64,000 bases of DNA from Buchnera aphidicola (Aphis nerii). GTDB taxonomy: Bacteria > Pseudomonadota > Gammaproteobacteria > Enterobacterales > Enterobacteriaceae. Shown in pieces: positions 40,560-51,227 of the stretch. Position numbers and translations under genes: made by a program. Location: contig NZ_CP034885.1 in assembly GCF_005083105.1 (NCBI RefSeq), positions 350,449 to 414,448 on the forward strand. Direction: 5' to 3'. Each line of letters starts with the position of its first letter. Positions within the stretch are counted from its first letter, which is position 1. The notes beneath the pieces were generated by a model. It was not told the DNA's origin. It saw only the letters and a list, made by a program, of their open reading frames with translations, and did no database searches.

Positions 40560-42653
40560 ATGAACTATTTATATGCTAGTACAAACTTAGGATGTGAAAA
40601 ATTATTAGAACGTGAACTAATTTATTTAGGAGCAAAAAATTTAAATGTCATTAAAGGAGGTGTTTATTATGAAGCTGAAGAGTTGTTAATATATAAAAGT
40701 TTAATATGGAGTAGAATCGCTTCAAGAATTTTTATGTGTATAAAAAAATTTGTTATTAAAAATAGTAATGACTTATATCATAATATTTACCAAATTGATT
40801 GGAATAAAATTTTATTTTTAAATAAAACTTTCTTAGTAAAATTCAGTGGAAAAAATAATATTATTAGAAATAGTTTATTTGGAGCATTAGTTATAAAAGA
40901 TGCTATTGTTGATCAATTTTATAAAAAAAATTTTATGCGTCCTAATATTAATCTTACTAATCCTGATATTCGAATTCAAGCCATATTAGTTCGTAATACG
41001 ATAGAAATTATGTTAGATTTAAGCGGTAATTCTTTAAATCAAAGAGGATATCGTAAATTTTGTAATGTTACACCTATTAAAGAAAACTTAAGCGCTGCAA
41101 TTGTATTAACTTCGACATGGAAAAAAAATTTTCCTTTAATAGATCCAATGTGTGGATCAGGTACATTACTGATTGAAGCTGCAATGATTTATTTAGATAG
41201 AGCTCCAGGATTGAAGAGAAAAAAATGGGGCTTCCAATCTTGGAAAGGATATAATAAATTTTTATGGGATATAGCTATTAAAGAAGCAAATAAAAAATTT
41301 GAAATTGGATTAAAAAAATCTATAAAAAACTTATTTATAGGTTACGATTGCGACAATAAAATTATAGAACAAGCTAAAGAAAATGCACGAAATGCAAATG
41401 TATTAGATATTATTAAATTTTTAACTTGTGATTTAAATAAACTTAATAATCCATATAAAAATAAAGAAACTGGTGTGTTATTAAGTAACCCACCATATGG
41501 AGAAAGATACAATACTGAAAATAGACTAGTAGCTTTATATGTTCAAATGGGATTTATATTTAAAAAATATTTTAAAAATTGGAAATTATCAATATTTTCT
41601 TCATCAAAATTTTTATTAAATTTTTTACAAATGCAATCATATGAAGATTTTTTTTTTAAAAATGGAGCAATAGATTGCTTATTGAAAAATTATGTAATAT
41701 TTTCAGAAAAAATAAATCAAAAAAATGAAGAATATGAAAATAGATTAAAAAAAAATATTCAGAAATTAAAAAAATGGGACGACTTTGAAAAAATAGATTG
41801 TTTTCGTATATATGATAAGGACATACCTAATTATAATATTGTTATAGATATTTATAAAAAATGGCTAGTAATTCAAGAATATCAAACATCAAAAAAAATA
41901 AATACACATATCTCCCATAAAAGATTATGTTATGCAATTTACACTACTAAAGAAATATTATCTATTCCAATTAATAATATAGTATTAAAAATAAGAAAAA
42001 AACAAAAAAATAAATTACAATATTACAAATTTTATAATAGTAATAAATTTTTTATCATTAAAGAATATAATGCCAAGTTATTAATAAACTTGATTGATTA
42101 TTTAGATACTGGATTATTTTTAGAGCACCGAGGTGTAAGAAAATTAATTTATACAATGTCTGAAGGTAAAGATTTTTTAAATCTATTTGCATATACTGGT
42201 AGTGCTAGTGTTTATGCTGGACTAGGAGGTGCTAATAGTACAACTACCATAGACATGTCAAATACATATATAAAATGGTCAATAAAAAATATGTCAATTA
42301 ATAATTTAATAGGAAAACAGCATTCTTTTATTCAATCAAACTGTTTAGATTGGATTGCTTTAAATGATCAAATGTTTGATTTAATATATCTTAATCCACC
42401 TACTTTTTCAAATTCTAAAAGAATGAAAAAAGTTTTTGAAATAAAAAAAGACTATCTTAGTTTAATAAATAGTTTAAAAAAAAATTTACGAAAAAATGGT
42501 TATATTATATTTTCAAGTTCGACAAATAATTTCAAACTTAATTTTGATAAAATTAATAAGATGAAATTATATGTTAAAAATATTACTAATTCAGTAAAAT
42601 CAAAAGATTTTATAAATAAAAAATATTATTCTTGGTTAATAAAACATATGTAA
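40560..42653 (+). CDS. rlmL: Bifunctional 23S rRNA methyltransferase RlmKL
   Basis: Fusion enzyme that methylates G2445 (RlmL, m2G) and G2069 (RlmK, m7G) of 23S rRNA. The 697 residues compare with 702 in E. coli. A THUMP domain is near 45-155; the RlmL domain has DPMCGSGTLLIEAA and SNPPYGER; the C-terminal RlmK domain has FAYTGSASVYA and NPPTFSNSKRM. Both SAM domains look complete. No clear ribosome site is visible. uup follows after 20 bases. Confidence 0.95.
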   Translation: MNYLYASTNLGCEKLLERELIYLGAKNLNVIKGGVYYEAEELLIYKSLIWSRIASRIFMCIKKFVIKNSNDLYHNIYQIDWNKILFLNKTFLVKFSGKNNIIRNSLFGALVIKDAIVDQFYKKNFMRPNINLTNPDIRIQAILVRNTIEIMLDLSGNSLNQRGYRKFCNVTPIKENLSAAIVLTSTWKKNFPLIDPMCGSGTLLIEAAMIYLDRAPGLKRKKWGFQSWKGYNKFLWDIAIKEANKKFEIGLKKSIKNLFIGYDCDNKIIEQAKENARNANVLDIIKFLTCDLNKLNNPYKNKETGVLLSNPPYGERYNTENRLVALYVQMGFIFKKYFKNWKLSIFSSSKFLLNFLQMQSYEDFFFKNGAIDCLLKNYVIFSEKINQKNEEYENRLKKNIQKLKKWDDFEKIDCFRIYDKDIPNYNIVIDIYKKWLVIQEYQTSKKINTHISHKRLCYAIYTTKEILSIPINNIVLKIRKKQKNKLQYYKFYNSNKFFIIKEYNAKLLINLIDYLDTGLFLEHRGVRKLIYTMSEGKDFLNLFAYTGSASVYAGLGGANSTTTIDMSNTYIKWSIKNMSINNLIGKQHSFIQSNCLDWIALNDQMFDLIYLNPPTFSNSKRMKKVFEIKKDYLSLINSLKKNLRKNGYIIFSSSTNNFKLNFDKINKMKLYVKNITNSVKSKDFINKKYYSWLIKHM

Positions 42654-42673
42654 AAATTTTAAATGAGAAAATT

Positions 42674-44446
42674 ATGAATTTAATTAGTGTAAAAAACGCT
42701 TATTTATCATTTAGTAATTTAGAAATATTAAAAAACGCTTCTTTTGATATAAATAACAATGAACGCATTTGTTTAACTGGTAAAAATGGAGCAGGTAAAT
42801 CCACTTTATTAAAAATAATTAATAAACAACAAGATTTAGACCAAGGTTTAGTAATTTATAAAAAAAATATTAAAATTTCATATTTAAAACAAGAAAATTT
42901 AAAGAATTTAAATATTTCTATTTTTGAATTTATTAAACAGAAGTTTAAAAAAACAAATACCAATGAAATTATAAAAATAAAAAAAATTATCGAATTATTA
43001 GAATTGAATAAAAATAGCTTGCTTTCAGAAGTATCAGGTGGAATTTTAAGAAAAATTGCTTTAGGATCAGTTTTAGTTAAAAAACCTGATATATTAATAC
43101 TTGATGAACCAACTAATCATTTAGATATTAGTACAATTATATGGTTAGAAAACTTTTTAAAAAAATTTAATGGAAGTATTGTATTTGTATCACATGATAT
43201 ATCATTTATTAAAAATATATGTACAAAAATTATTGAGCTTGATAGAGGTACACTAACATCTTTCCCAGGCAATTATACAAAATTTATTCAACTAAAATAT
43301 AAAAATAATCAAATTGAGAAAATTAACAAAAAATTATTTGACCAAAAATTACAAAAAGAAGAAATTTGGATTAAAAAAGGTGTTAAAGCACGTACTACAA
43401 GAAATGAAGGAAGAGTAAGAAATTTAGAAATACTAAGAAAAGAAAACGAAAATTATCAAAAAATAGAATCTTTGAAAAACATTCAAATCAATGAAATTAA
43501 AGAATATTCTGGAAAAATAATTTTTGAATTAAAAAATATAAAATTTTCTATAAATAATAAAAATATCATTAATGATTTTTCTTCAATTATACAATACGGT
43601 GATAAAATAGGACTTATTGGGAATAATGGATCAGGTAAAAGTACTATGGTTAAAATACTCACAGGAGAATATAAAATTCAAAAAGGAAATTTTTACTCAG
43701 GAAAAAACTTAAAAATAGCATATTTTGATCAAAATAGATCAATATTAAATTCTCAAAAATCTATTTTAGATAATATAAATGAAGGAAAAGATAAAGTATC
43801 AATTAATGGTAAAGAACAACATTTAATAGGATATTTAAAAAAATTTTTATTTAAATCAAATGAATTAAAACGTTTAGTAAAAACTTTATCTGGTGGAGAA
43901 TGCAATAGATTACTTTTAGCTAAATTATTTTTAAAAAAAAATAACGTATTAATTTTTGATGAACCTACAAATGATTTAGATTTAGATACTTTACAATTAT
44001 TAGAAAAAATTATCATTCAATATTCTGGCACTGTTTTAATAGTCAGTCATGACAGAAACTTTATTCAAAATACAATGAATGAATTTTGGTTATTTGAAGG
44101 AAATGGATTAATTACTAAACATTTAGGTCCATATAACAATTCAATAGATAAAATAATTAAAAAAAATAAAACTGAAAAAAATGTATGTCTTTTAAATATA
44201 AATAAAAAAGAAAAATTATTAAATCAAAACAAACTTAAAAAAGAACTAAAAAATACATTAAATCAAATTGAAAAGATAGAAAAAAGTATTAAAGTTTTGC
44301 AAGATAAAATTAATGAACCTGGATTTTTTAAACAAAATATTATTAATCAATTACCTATATTAACGCAATTAAATTTAGAAGAAAAAAAATTAGAAAAAAA
44401 AATAATATCTTGGGAAAATTTAGAAAAAAAACAAATAAAAACTTAA
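42674..44446 (+). CDS. uup: Uup, ABC-F family ATPase
   Basis: Soluble ABC-F ATPase that acts on ribosomes and is linked to transposon excision in E. coli. I start it at the ATG at 42674, giving MNLISVKNAYLSFSN like E. coli MSLISMHGAWLSFSD; the longer frame overlaps rlmL. The 590 residues compare with 635. Walker A motifs are GKNGAGKST (36-44) and GNNGSGKST; signatures are VSGGILRK and LSGGECNR; Walker B LDEPTNHLD and FDEPTNDLD. The C-terminal coiled coil (about 500-590) is Lys-rich. It converges on trhO over 41 bases. Confidence 0.95.
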   Translation: MNLISVKNAYLSFSNLEILKNASFDINNNERICLTGKNGAGKSTLLKIINKQQDLDQGLVIYKKNIKISYLKQENLKNLNISIFEFIKQKFKKTNTNEIIKIKKIIELLELNKNSLLSEVSGGILRKIALGSVLVKKPDILILDEPTNHLDISTIIWLENFLKKFNGSIVFVSHDISFIKNICTKIIELDRGTLTSFPGNYTKFIQLKYKNNQIEKINKKLFDQKLQKEEIWIKKGVKARTTRNEGRVRNLEILRKENENYQKIESLKNIQINEIKEYSGKIIFELKNIKFSINNKNIINDFSSIIQYGDKIGLIGNNGSGKSTMVKILTGEYKIQKGNFYSGKNLKIAYFDQNRSILNSQKSILDNINEGKDKVSINGKEQHLIGYLKKFLFKSNELKRLVKTLSGGECNRLLLAKLFLKKNNVLIFDEPTNDLDLDTLQLLEKIIIQYSGTVLIVSHDRNFIQNTMNEFWLFEGNGLITKHLGPYNNSIDKIIKKNKTEKNVCLLNINKKEKLLNQNKLKKELKNTLNQIEKIEKSIKVLQDKINEPGFFKQNIINQLPILTQLNLEEKKLEKKIISWENLEKKQIKT

Positions 44447-44487
44447 ATAATTAATTGTAAATTGAATATATTATTTATCACTAAATA

Positions 44488-45426
44488 TTATATATATTTC
44501 ATACAAGTAAAAGAACAACAATTTTTAAAATTAATTTGACAATTATGACATTGAATAAATAATACATGACATAAATTAAAAGCACAATTTACATAATCGT
44601 CTGAAGGTTGATTACATTGTTTACAAGAAGATATTACATCTTTTGATATTTTTTCTTTCATACGGTTGTCAAATACAAAATTACTTCCTTTAAATAAAAT
44701 AGGTAATTTATTTTTTTTTGCTTGATTTACATATCCAATTATTCCACCTTCTATGTGATATACATGTTTAAAACCATTAAAAATCATCCAAGATGTAGCT
44801 TTTTCACAACGAATTCCTCCTGTACAATACATTACTATATGTTTATTTTTAGCATAATGCATTATTTTTACTACATTTTTTAATTGTTCTCGAAAAGTTT
44901 TACTTTGAATTTCTACAGCATTAGGAAAATGTCCTATTTTATATTCATAAGAATTCCTCATATCAATAAATATTGTTTTTCCATCATTTAACATTAAATT
45001 TACTTCACTAGCATTAATATATGTACCAATATTTTTAAATTTAAATAAAGGATTTTTAATACCATCATTTACAATATATTTTTTAACTTTTACTGAAAGC
45101 ACCCAAAATACATTTATATTATTAATATTAAATCGTACATTAATACGTAAATTATTTAATGCTGGGTTAAATGTATACAAAAAATTTTTGAATTTTATAT
45201 ACATACAAGTAGGAATGCTAATTTGAGCATTTATTCCTTCATAAGATACATAAACCCTACCTAAAATGTTATATTGCGAAAAATTTTTATAAATTTTATC
45301 TCTAAATTTTTTAGGTTCTAGAATATGAAAATACTTATAGAATGAAAGGATTAAACGAGATTCATTCTTTAAAAATATATTTTTTTTTAATTCTTTTTTA
45401 GAAATTTGATTATGTAAAATTGACAT
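44488..45426 (-). CDS. trhO: TrhO, tRNA U34 hydroxylation rhodanese-like protein
   Basis: TrhO (YceA) takes part in oxygen-dependent 5-hydroxyuridine formation at U34 of tRNA. I start it at the ATG at 45426 (MSILHNQIS, as E. coli MPVLHNRIS); a TTG two codons upstream is less likely. The 312 residues compare with 350: the C-terminal tail after the Cys-rich module (CKQCNQPSDDYVNC..CSFTC) is missing. The rhodanese loop CTGGIRC has the active Cys201 and Cys207. The fold is otherwise complete. Confidence 0.94.
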   Translation of the reverse strand: MSILHNQISKKELKKNIFLKNESRLILSFYKYFHILEPKKFRDKIYKNFSQYNILGRVYVSYEGINAQISIPTCMYIKFKNFLYTFNPALNNLRINVRFNINNINVFWVLSVKVKKYIVNDGIKNPLFKFKNIGTYINASEVNLMLNDGKTIFIDMRNSYEYKIGHFPNAVEIQSKTFREQLKNVVKIMHYAKNKHIVMYCTGGIRCEKATSWMIFNGFKHVYHIEGGIIGYVNQAKKNKLPILFKGSNFVFDNRMKEKISKDVISSCKQCNQPSDDYVNCAFNLCHVLFIQCHNCQINFKNCCSFTCMKYI

Positions 45427-45478
45427 GATCAACCTATACTATTTGAAATAAATATTATATTAATATGAATAAAAATTA

Positions 45479-48355
45479 TTATGGATTTTCACAAAAAAAA
45501 TTATTAAAGGTTTCTATTTGTGTAGATAATTTTAAATATACTTCATTTAAATTTTTTAATTTTTCTTTTTCTTTCTGAATAATATGTTCGGGGGCATAAC
45601 GTAAAAAATTTTTATTTAAAGTTTTTTCTTCTATGAACAAAATTTTTAATTTTATATTTTTTATTTCTTTATTTAATCTTTCTATTTCAGTTTTTTTATC
45701 TATTATTTTATCTATAGGTATTAAAATTTCCACTTCATCAATTATTTTTTTTATAGAAAAAACAGATTCTTTCTGATATTTAGAAATGATTTCAATCTTA
45801 TCTAAAAAAGCTATTTTTTGTAATAAAAATAAGTTTTCCTGAATAATTTTCTTTTTATCAAAAGAAACATTTTTTAAAAATAAAGATAATGATTTTTTAG
45901 AACTAATATTCATTTCAACTCTAATGCTTCTTAAAAAAGTTACTAGTTTTTTAATCCATTTCATATCCAATAAAATTTTTTCATTAAATAAAAAATCATC
46001 ATATTCTGGAAAAGATTGAAGCATAATAGTTTTTTCTTTAATATTTTTAATTTCTTTAATACGTTGCCAAATAGTTTCAGTAATAAAAGGAATAATCGGA
46101 TGTAATAGTTTTAAAAGTTGTTCTAAAATATGAACTAAAATATTTTTAGTAAAATATATATCTTCAGATGAACCAAATTTTATAATTAATTTTACAAATT
46201 CTAAGTACCAATCACAAAAGTTATTCCAAGTAAAATCATATAAAATATTTGCTGAAATATCAAATCGATAATTATCTAATGAACTTCTATATAATTTTAT
46301 TACATTATTAAATTTTGTTAAAATCCATTTGTTCACAAATAACATTTTTTCATTTTTTTGGAAATCAAAATAATGATGATCTTTTACATTCATTAAAACA
46401 AATCTACTAGCATTCCAAAGTTTATTACAAAAATTTCTATACCCTTTTAATCTACTCATATCCCATTTTATATCTCGTGTATTAGAAGCTAAAGCACAAA
46501 AAGTAAAACGTAATGCATCTGTACCTGTCGGATTAATTCCATTTGGAAACTGATTTATAGTTCGCTTTTTAATTTGATCAGATAATTTTGGTTGAAATAA
46601 ATGTTTTGTTCTTTTTTTAATTAAATTATCTAATGAAATCCCATCTATCATATCCAATGGGTCAATTACATTTCCTTTTGATTTTGACATTTTCTTACCT
46701 TCTTCATCACGTATTAAACCTGTAATGTAAATGTTTTTAAAAGGTATTTGAGATAATCCAGAGTCATCTTTAACAAGATACATAGTTAACATTATCATTC
46801 TAGCAATCCAAAAAAAGATAATATCAAAACCACTAACTAATACATCTGTAGGATGAAAAACTTTTAAAAATTTTGTTTTTTCAGGCCAACCTAATGTAGA
46901 AAAGGTCCATAATCCAGAAGAAAACCAAGTATCTAAAACATCTTCATCTTGAATTAAGATCGTATCATTTGATATATTATGTTCTTTGCGTACTTCTTTT
47001 TCATTATGTCCAACATATATATTTCTTTTTAAATCGTACCATACTGGAATACGATGTCCCCACCACAATTGACGAGAAATACACCAGTCTTCAATATTAT
47101 GCATCCAAGATAAATACATAGTTTCATATTGAGATGGAATAAAATTAATTTTTTTATTTTTAACTGCAGAAATAGCCAAATTAGCTAACTTTGATGTTTT
47201 TAGATACCATTGATTTGTTAACATAGGTTGAATGATTACTCCACTTCTATCACCATGTGGTGTAAGAATTTCACATTCTTCAATTTTTTCTAACAGTCCT
47301 ATTTTTTTTATTTCTTTAATAATTTTTGCTCTTGCAGAAATAATATCCAAATTTTGAAATTGAATTGGCACTAATGAATTATATATATTAGAAACTACAC
47401 CTTTATAATCATAAACATCAAAATTCACTTTAATTTTTCCATTGAAATTAAAAATATTAATCATTGGTAACTTATGACGCAAAGCTACTTGATAATCATT
47501 AAAATCATGTGCAGGAGTGATTTTCACACAACCTGTTCCTTTTGTAATATTTGCATATTTATCCCCGATAATAGGTATAATTCTATTAACTAAAGGACAC
47601 ATAACAAATTGTCCAATCAATTGATTATAGTTTTTATCTTTTGGATTCACAGCTAAAGCTGTATCTCCTAATAAAGTTTCAGGTCTAGTTGTAGAAACTA
47701 TCAAATATTTTATTTGATTGTCATTTTTTTTTTTGTTATAAACAATTGGATATCGAATAAAGCATTTTTTGCTTTTTATTAAATGATGTTCTACTTCTAA
47801 ATCTGAAATCACTGTTTCTAATTTTGAATCCCAATGTACTAATCGCTTTTTTTGATATATTAAATTATTTTTATAAAAAACGATAAAAGCTTCTTTAACA
47901 GAAGAACAAATATCAGGATCTAAAGTAAATTTTTCGCGATTCCAATCGACTGAATTACCTAAACGTCGTATTTGTTTTTTAAGAATAGAATTATATTTAT
48001 TTTTCCACAACCATATTTTGTTAATAAAATCATCTCTATGATAATCTTTCTTAGTTTTATTTTCTTTAATATATATATCACGTTCAACTAAAATTTGTGT
48101 TGCTATCCCAGCATGATCTGTTCCAACTTGCCATAATGTATTTTTTCCTTGCATTCTATTGTAACGAATTAAAATATCCATAATAGTCTGCTGAAATGCA
48201 TGTCCCATATGTAAATTACCAGTAATATTAGGAGGTGGCATCATAATACAAAACGATGGTTGAGTTGAATTATTATTAGGTTTAAAATATCCATTCTTTT
48301 CCCAAAAATCGTATAAAGGTTCTTCAATATCTTTAGGGTTATAAGTTTTTTCCAT
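45479..48355 (-). CDS. valS: Valyl-tRNA synthetase
   Basis: Charges tRNA-Val and edits mischarged Thr; class I synthetase. The 958 residues compare with 951 in E. coli. The HIGH motif is HMGH (49-52), the KMSKS motif is KMSKSKGN (about 556-563), the editing domain lies between (TTRPETLLGDTAL), and a C-terminal coiled coil occupies the last 70 residues. An 11-A run on the coding strand (47724-47734) lies inside the gene with the frame intact. In E. coli holC separates valS from pepA; it is absent. Confidence 0.98.
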   Translation of the reverse strand: MEKTYNPKDIEEPLYDFWEKNGYFKPNNNSTQPSFCIMMPPPNITGNLHMGHAFQQTIMDILIRYNRMQGKNTLWQVGTDHAGIATQILVERDIYIKENKTKKDYHRDDFINKIWLWKNKYNSILKKQIRRLGNSVDWNREKFTLDPDICSSVKEAFIVFYKNNLIYQKKRLVHWDSKLETVISDLEVEHHLIKSKKCFIRYPIVYNKKKNDNQIKYLIVSTTRPETLLGDTALAVNPKDKNYNQLIGQFVMCPLVNRIIPIIGDKYANITKGTGCVKITPAHDFNDYQVALRHKLPMINIFNFNGKIKVNFDVYDYKGVVSNIYNSLVPIQFQNLDIISARAKIIKEIKKIGLLEKIEECEILTPHGDRSGVIIQPMLTNQWYLKTSKLANLAISAVKNKKINFIPSQYETMYLSWMHNIEDWCISRQLWWGHRIPVWYDLKRNIYVGHNEKEVRKEHNISNDTILIQDEDVLDTWFSSGLWTFSTLGWPEKTKFLKVFHPTDVLVSGFDIIFFWIARMIMLTMYLVKDDSGLSQIPFKNIYITGLIRDEEGKKMSKSKGNVIDPLDMIDGISLDNLIKKRTKHLFQPKLSDQIKKRTINQFPNGINPTGTDALRFTFCALASNTRDIKWDMSRLKGYRNFCNKLWNASRFVLMNVKDHHYFDFQKNEKMLFVNKWILTKFNNVIKLYRSSLDNYRFDISANILYDFTWNNFCDWYLEFVKLIIKFGSSEDIYFTKNILVHILEQLLKLLHPIIPFITETIWQRIKEIKNIKEKTIMLQSFPEYDDFLFNEKILLDMKWIKKLVTFLRSIRVEMNISSKKSLSLFLKNVSFDKKKIIQENLFLLQKIAFLDKIEIISKYQKESVFSIKKIIDEVEILIPIDKIIDKKTEIERLNKEIKNIKLKILFIEEKTLNKNFLRYAPEHIIQKEKEKLKNLNEVYLKLSTQIETFNNFFCENP

Positions 48356-48428
48356 TTTATTTAATCATTTTTGTTTAAAAAGCTAATATTGAAAATTGAA
48401 TGTAAAATATTTAAATATTAATTAACAT

Positions 48429-49916
48429 TTAATATTTTGATTTATTTAATAAAAATTGACATAAAAGCTCAACAGGACGTCCTGTAGATCCTTTATTTAT
48501 ACCAGATTCCCAAGCAGTTCCAGCAATATCTAAATGAGCCCAGTGATATTTTTTTGAAAATTTTGATAAAAAACAAGCAGCTGTTATCGCTCCTGCTCCG
48601 TTATTCCCAACATTTGAAAAATTAGCAATATTTGAGTTTATATCTTTTTCATATTCCTTAAACAAGGGTAATTGCCAAATCTTATCGTCTGTTTGTACAG
48701 CAGCTTTTTCCAAATCGTTAACTAAATCTTCATTATTTGAAAATAAACCAGTCACATAATGACCTAATGCAACAACACAAGCTCCAGTTAAAGTAGCAAT
48801 ATCAATAACTATATCAGGTGAAAAACGTTCTACATATGTTAAAACATCGCATAAAACCAAACGACCTTCAGCATCAGTATTCAAAACTTCTACTGTTTTT
48901 CCCGACATAGTATGTAAAACATCTCCAGGTCTAAAAGAATGACCTCCAGGCATATTTTCACATCCAGCCAGAATTCCTATAATATTTAAAGGTAAATTTA
49001 ATTCAGCAGCTACAATTAAAATTCCATAAACAGAAGCTGCACCACACATATCATATTTCATTTCATGCATATTTTTTGATGGTTTGATAGAAATTCCTCC
49101 GGAATCAAATGTTAATCCTTTTCCTATTAATACAATAGGTTTTTTATTGATAGCGTTAAATCCAGAATATTGGATAACAGACATATACGGTTTGTTTTTA
49201 GATCCATTACCTACAGCTAAATAAGCATTCATACCTAAATTTTCCATTTCATTCATATCGATAGATGTTACACTAATATTATCTTTATATTTTTTAGACA
49301 ATTTTTTTGCTTTCAAAGATAAATATAGTGGATTACAAATATTAGGAGGCAAATTGCTTAATTTTTTTGCTGCAGTAAGACCTAAATCAATCGCTAAAGA
49401 ATGTTTTAGACCTTTTTCAGCTAATGAAATAAATTTTTCATCTGTAATATTAAATGAAATAGTATTTAAATATATATCTTTTTTCAAAAATGTATTTATA
49501 TTAAAAATTTCTTTCTTAATAGAACCAATTATTTTACGAAAAAACCAGTATAAACTATCATTACAGATATTTAATTCAGTTAAAGAAAAAACAACATTAT
49601 GAATAGATGATTTATTTAATATTTTAATACTACTTTTAATGATTTGTTCAATAGAACATAAACTAAAATGTTTTTTTTCCCCACATCCTACTAATAATAT
49701 TCTCTTAGATATAATATTTGGAACATCATATAATAATAAATTACTTCCTATGTCTCCATCAATGTCTCCTTTACTCATTAATGAATGAATATAACCATTA
49801 CTATACTTATTTAAAATATCAGCAGAAATCGTTAATTCAAAATATTTAAAAATACCAATAATCAAACAATCTGTTTTTTCTTGAGGTAAAAAAAAATTTT
49901 TTATAAAAAATTTCAT
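48429..49916 (-). CDS. pepA: Leucyl aminopeptidase PepA
   Basis: Two-metal M17 aminopeptidase that turns over peptides; in E. coli it also binds DNA for Xer recombination at plasmids and represses carAB. The 495 residues compare with 503. The catalytic domain has GKGLTFDSGGISIKPS, the metal motif NTDAEGRLVL and LTGACVVALG. The N-terminal domain, which carries the DNA-binding role, is diverged. It is transcribed toward valS with a 73-base gap. Confidence 0.96.
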   Translation of the reverse strand: MKFFIKNFFLPQEKTDCLIIGIFKYFELTISADILNKYSNGYIHSLMSKGDIDGDIGSNLLLYDVPNIISKRILLVGCGEKKHFSLCSIEQIIKSSIKILNKSSIHNVVFSLTELNICNDSLYWFFRKIIGSIKKEIFNINTFLKKDIYLNTISFNITDEKFISLAEKGLKHSLAIDLGLTAAKKLSNLPPNICNPLYLSLKAKKLSKKYKDNISVTSIDMNEMENLGMNAYLAVGNGSKNKPYMSVIQYSGFNAINKKPIVLIGKGLTFDSGGISIKPSKNMHEMKYDMCGAASVYGILIVAAELNLPLNIIGILAGCENMPGGHSFRPGDVLHTMSGKTVEVLNTDAEGRLVLCDVLTYVERFSPDIVIDIATLTGACVVALGHYVTGLFSNNEDLVNDLEKAAVQTDDKIWQLPLFKEYEKDINSNIANFSNVGNNGAGAITAACFLSKFSKKYHWAHLDIAGTAWESGINKGSTGRPVELLCQFLLNKSKY

Positions 49917-50125
49917 AACGTATCTCTATAATTTTATTTTTTTAAAAATTGTTATATATTATTAACTTCAAATGAAAAGAAATAAAAAAATTAAACATAA
50001 CAAAAATATCATATACTATAATATTATTAAAATCTTAAATTCTAATTATATTTATTTTTAATTTTGTTTTATATATTCATATAGATAAATTTTTCAAATT
50101 TACAACTAATTTAAAGAGAAATAAA

Positions 50126-51145
50126 ATGATGAATTATTTTTATCAACGTGATTTTTTAAGATTATTAGATTTTTCTAATATAGAATTAGAAAATATTATC
50201 ATATTATCTCAAAAACTAAAAAAAATAAAAAAAAATAATCAAGAAACCCAATTATTGAAAAGAAAAAATATTGCATTAATTTTTGAAAAAGAATCAACTC
50301 GTACAAGGTGCTCATTTGAAGTTGCGGCATTTGATCAAGGTGCTCATGTAACTTATCTTGGACCAGGTAGTACTCATCTTGGAACAAAAGAATCAATTGA
50401 AGATACAGCAAAAGTTCTGAGTCGTCTATATGATGGGATTGAATATAGAGGCCATAATCATGAAATAATAGAAATTTTAGCAAAATATTCAAACGTACCT
50501 GTATGGAATGGATTAACTGAAAAATTTCATCCAACACAAATAATTGCAGATTTATTAACAATGAAAGAAGTTTATCCAAAAAAGAAATTTTATGAAATAA
50601 AGTGTGCATATATTGGTGATTCTCATAATAATATAGCAAATACTTTAATAGAAGCTGCATCTATTTTAGGAATAGATCTACGTTTAATTTCTCCTAAGCA
50701 ATATTGGCCTGAAAAAAATATTTTAAATACGTGCCAAGAAAAAGCTAGAAAAAATAAAACACAAATAACATGTACTGAGAATATTCAAAATGGAGTAAAA
50801 AATGTAGATTTTATTTATACTGATATTTGGGTTTCTATGGGAGAACCAGAACAAACATGGAAAGAAAAAATAGAATTGTTAAAAAACTATCAAGTTAATG
50901 AAAATATAATTAATATGACTAACAATCCTTCTGTAAAAGTATTACATTGTCTTCCTGCACTACATGACAAAAAAAATAATATAGTAAAATCAATATTAAA
51001 AAAATATAATTTAACAAATGGAATAGAAATTACAGATAGTATATTTCAAAAAAATGAAAAAATTATTTTTGAACAAGCAGAAAATAGATTACATACTATA
51101 AAAGCTATTCTTATAGCTACTCTTATTAAGACAATAAATTTTTAA
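50126..51145 (+). CDS. argI: Ornithine carbamoyltransferase
   Basis: Joins ornithine and carbamoyl phosphate to citrulline in arginine synthesis. The 339 residues compare with 334 in E. coli ArgI. Carbamoyl phosphate binds STRTR (57-61) and HPTQ; ornithine binds the HCLP loop ([10 protein letters not shown]). Two adjacent ATG codons (50126 and 50129) are possible; AAGAGAA lies upstream and either spacing is acceptable. I see no ARG box. pyrB, a paralogous carbamoyltransferase, follows after 82 bases. Confidence 0.97.
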   Translation: MMNYFYQRDFLRLLDFSNIELENIIILSQKLKKIKKNNQETQLLKRKNIALIFEKESTRTRCSFEVAAFDQGAHVTYLGPGSTHLGTKESIEDTAKVLSRLYDGIEYRGHNHEIIEILAKYSNVPVWNGLTEKFHPTQIIADLLTMKEVYPKKKFYEIKCAYIGDSHNNIANTLIEAASILGIDLRLISPKQYWPEKNILNTCQEKARKNKTQITCTENIQNGVKNVDFIYTDIWVSMGEPEQTWKEKIELLKNYQVNENIINMTNNPSVKVLHCLPALHDKKNNIVKSILKKYNLTNGIEITDSIFQKNEKIIFEQAENRLHTIKAILIATLIKTINF

Positions 51146-51227
51146 AAAAATATTTATTAACTGTTTCTCATCTTTGTATACAAAATAACGCTAATTACTT
51201 TTTATCTATAGTTAAGGAATTTAGAAG

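Noticed and set aside
50199..50660. Minus-strand 153-residue frame inside argI
   Set aside because: Antisense shadow of a conserved gene; composition reflects the opposite strand.
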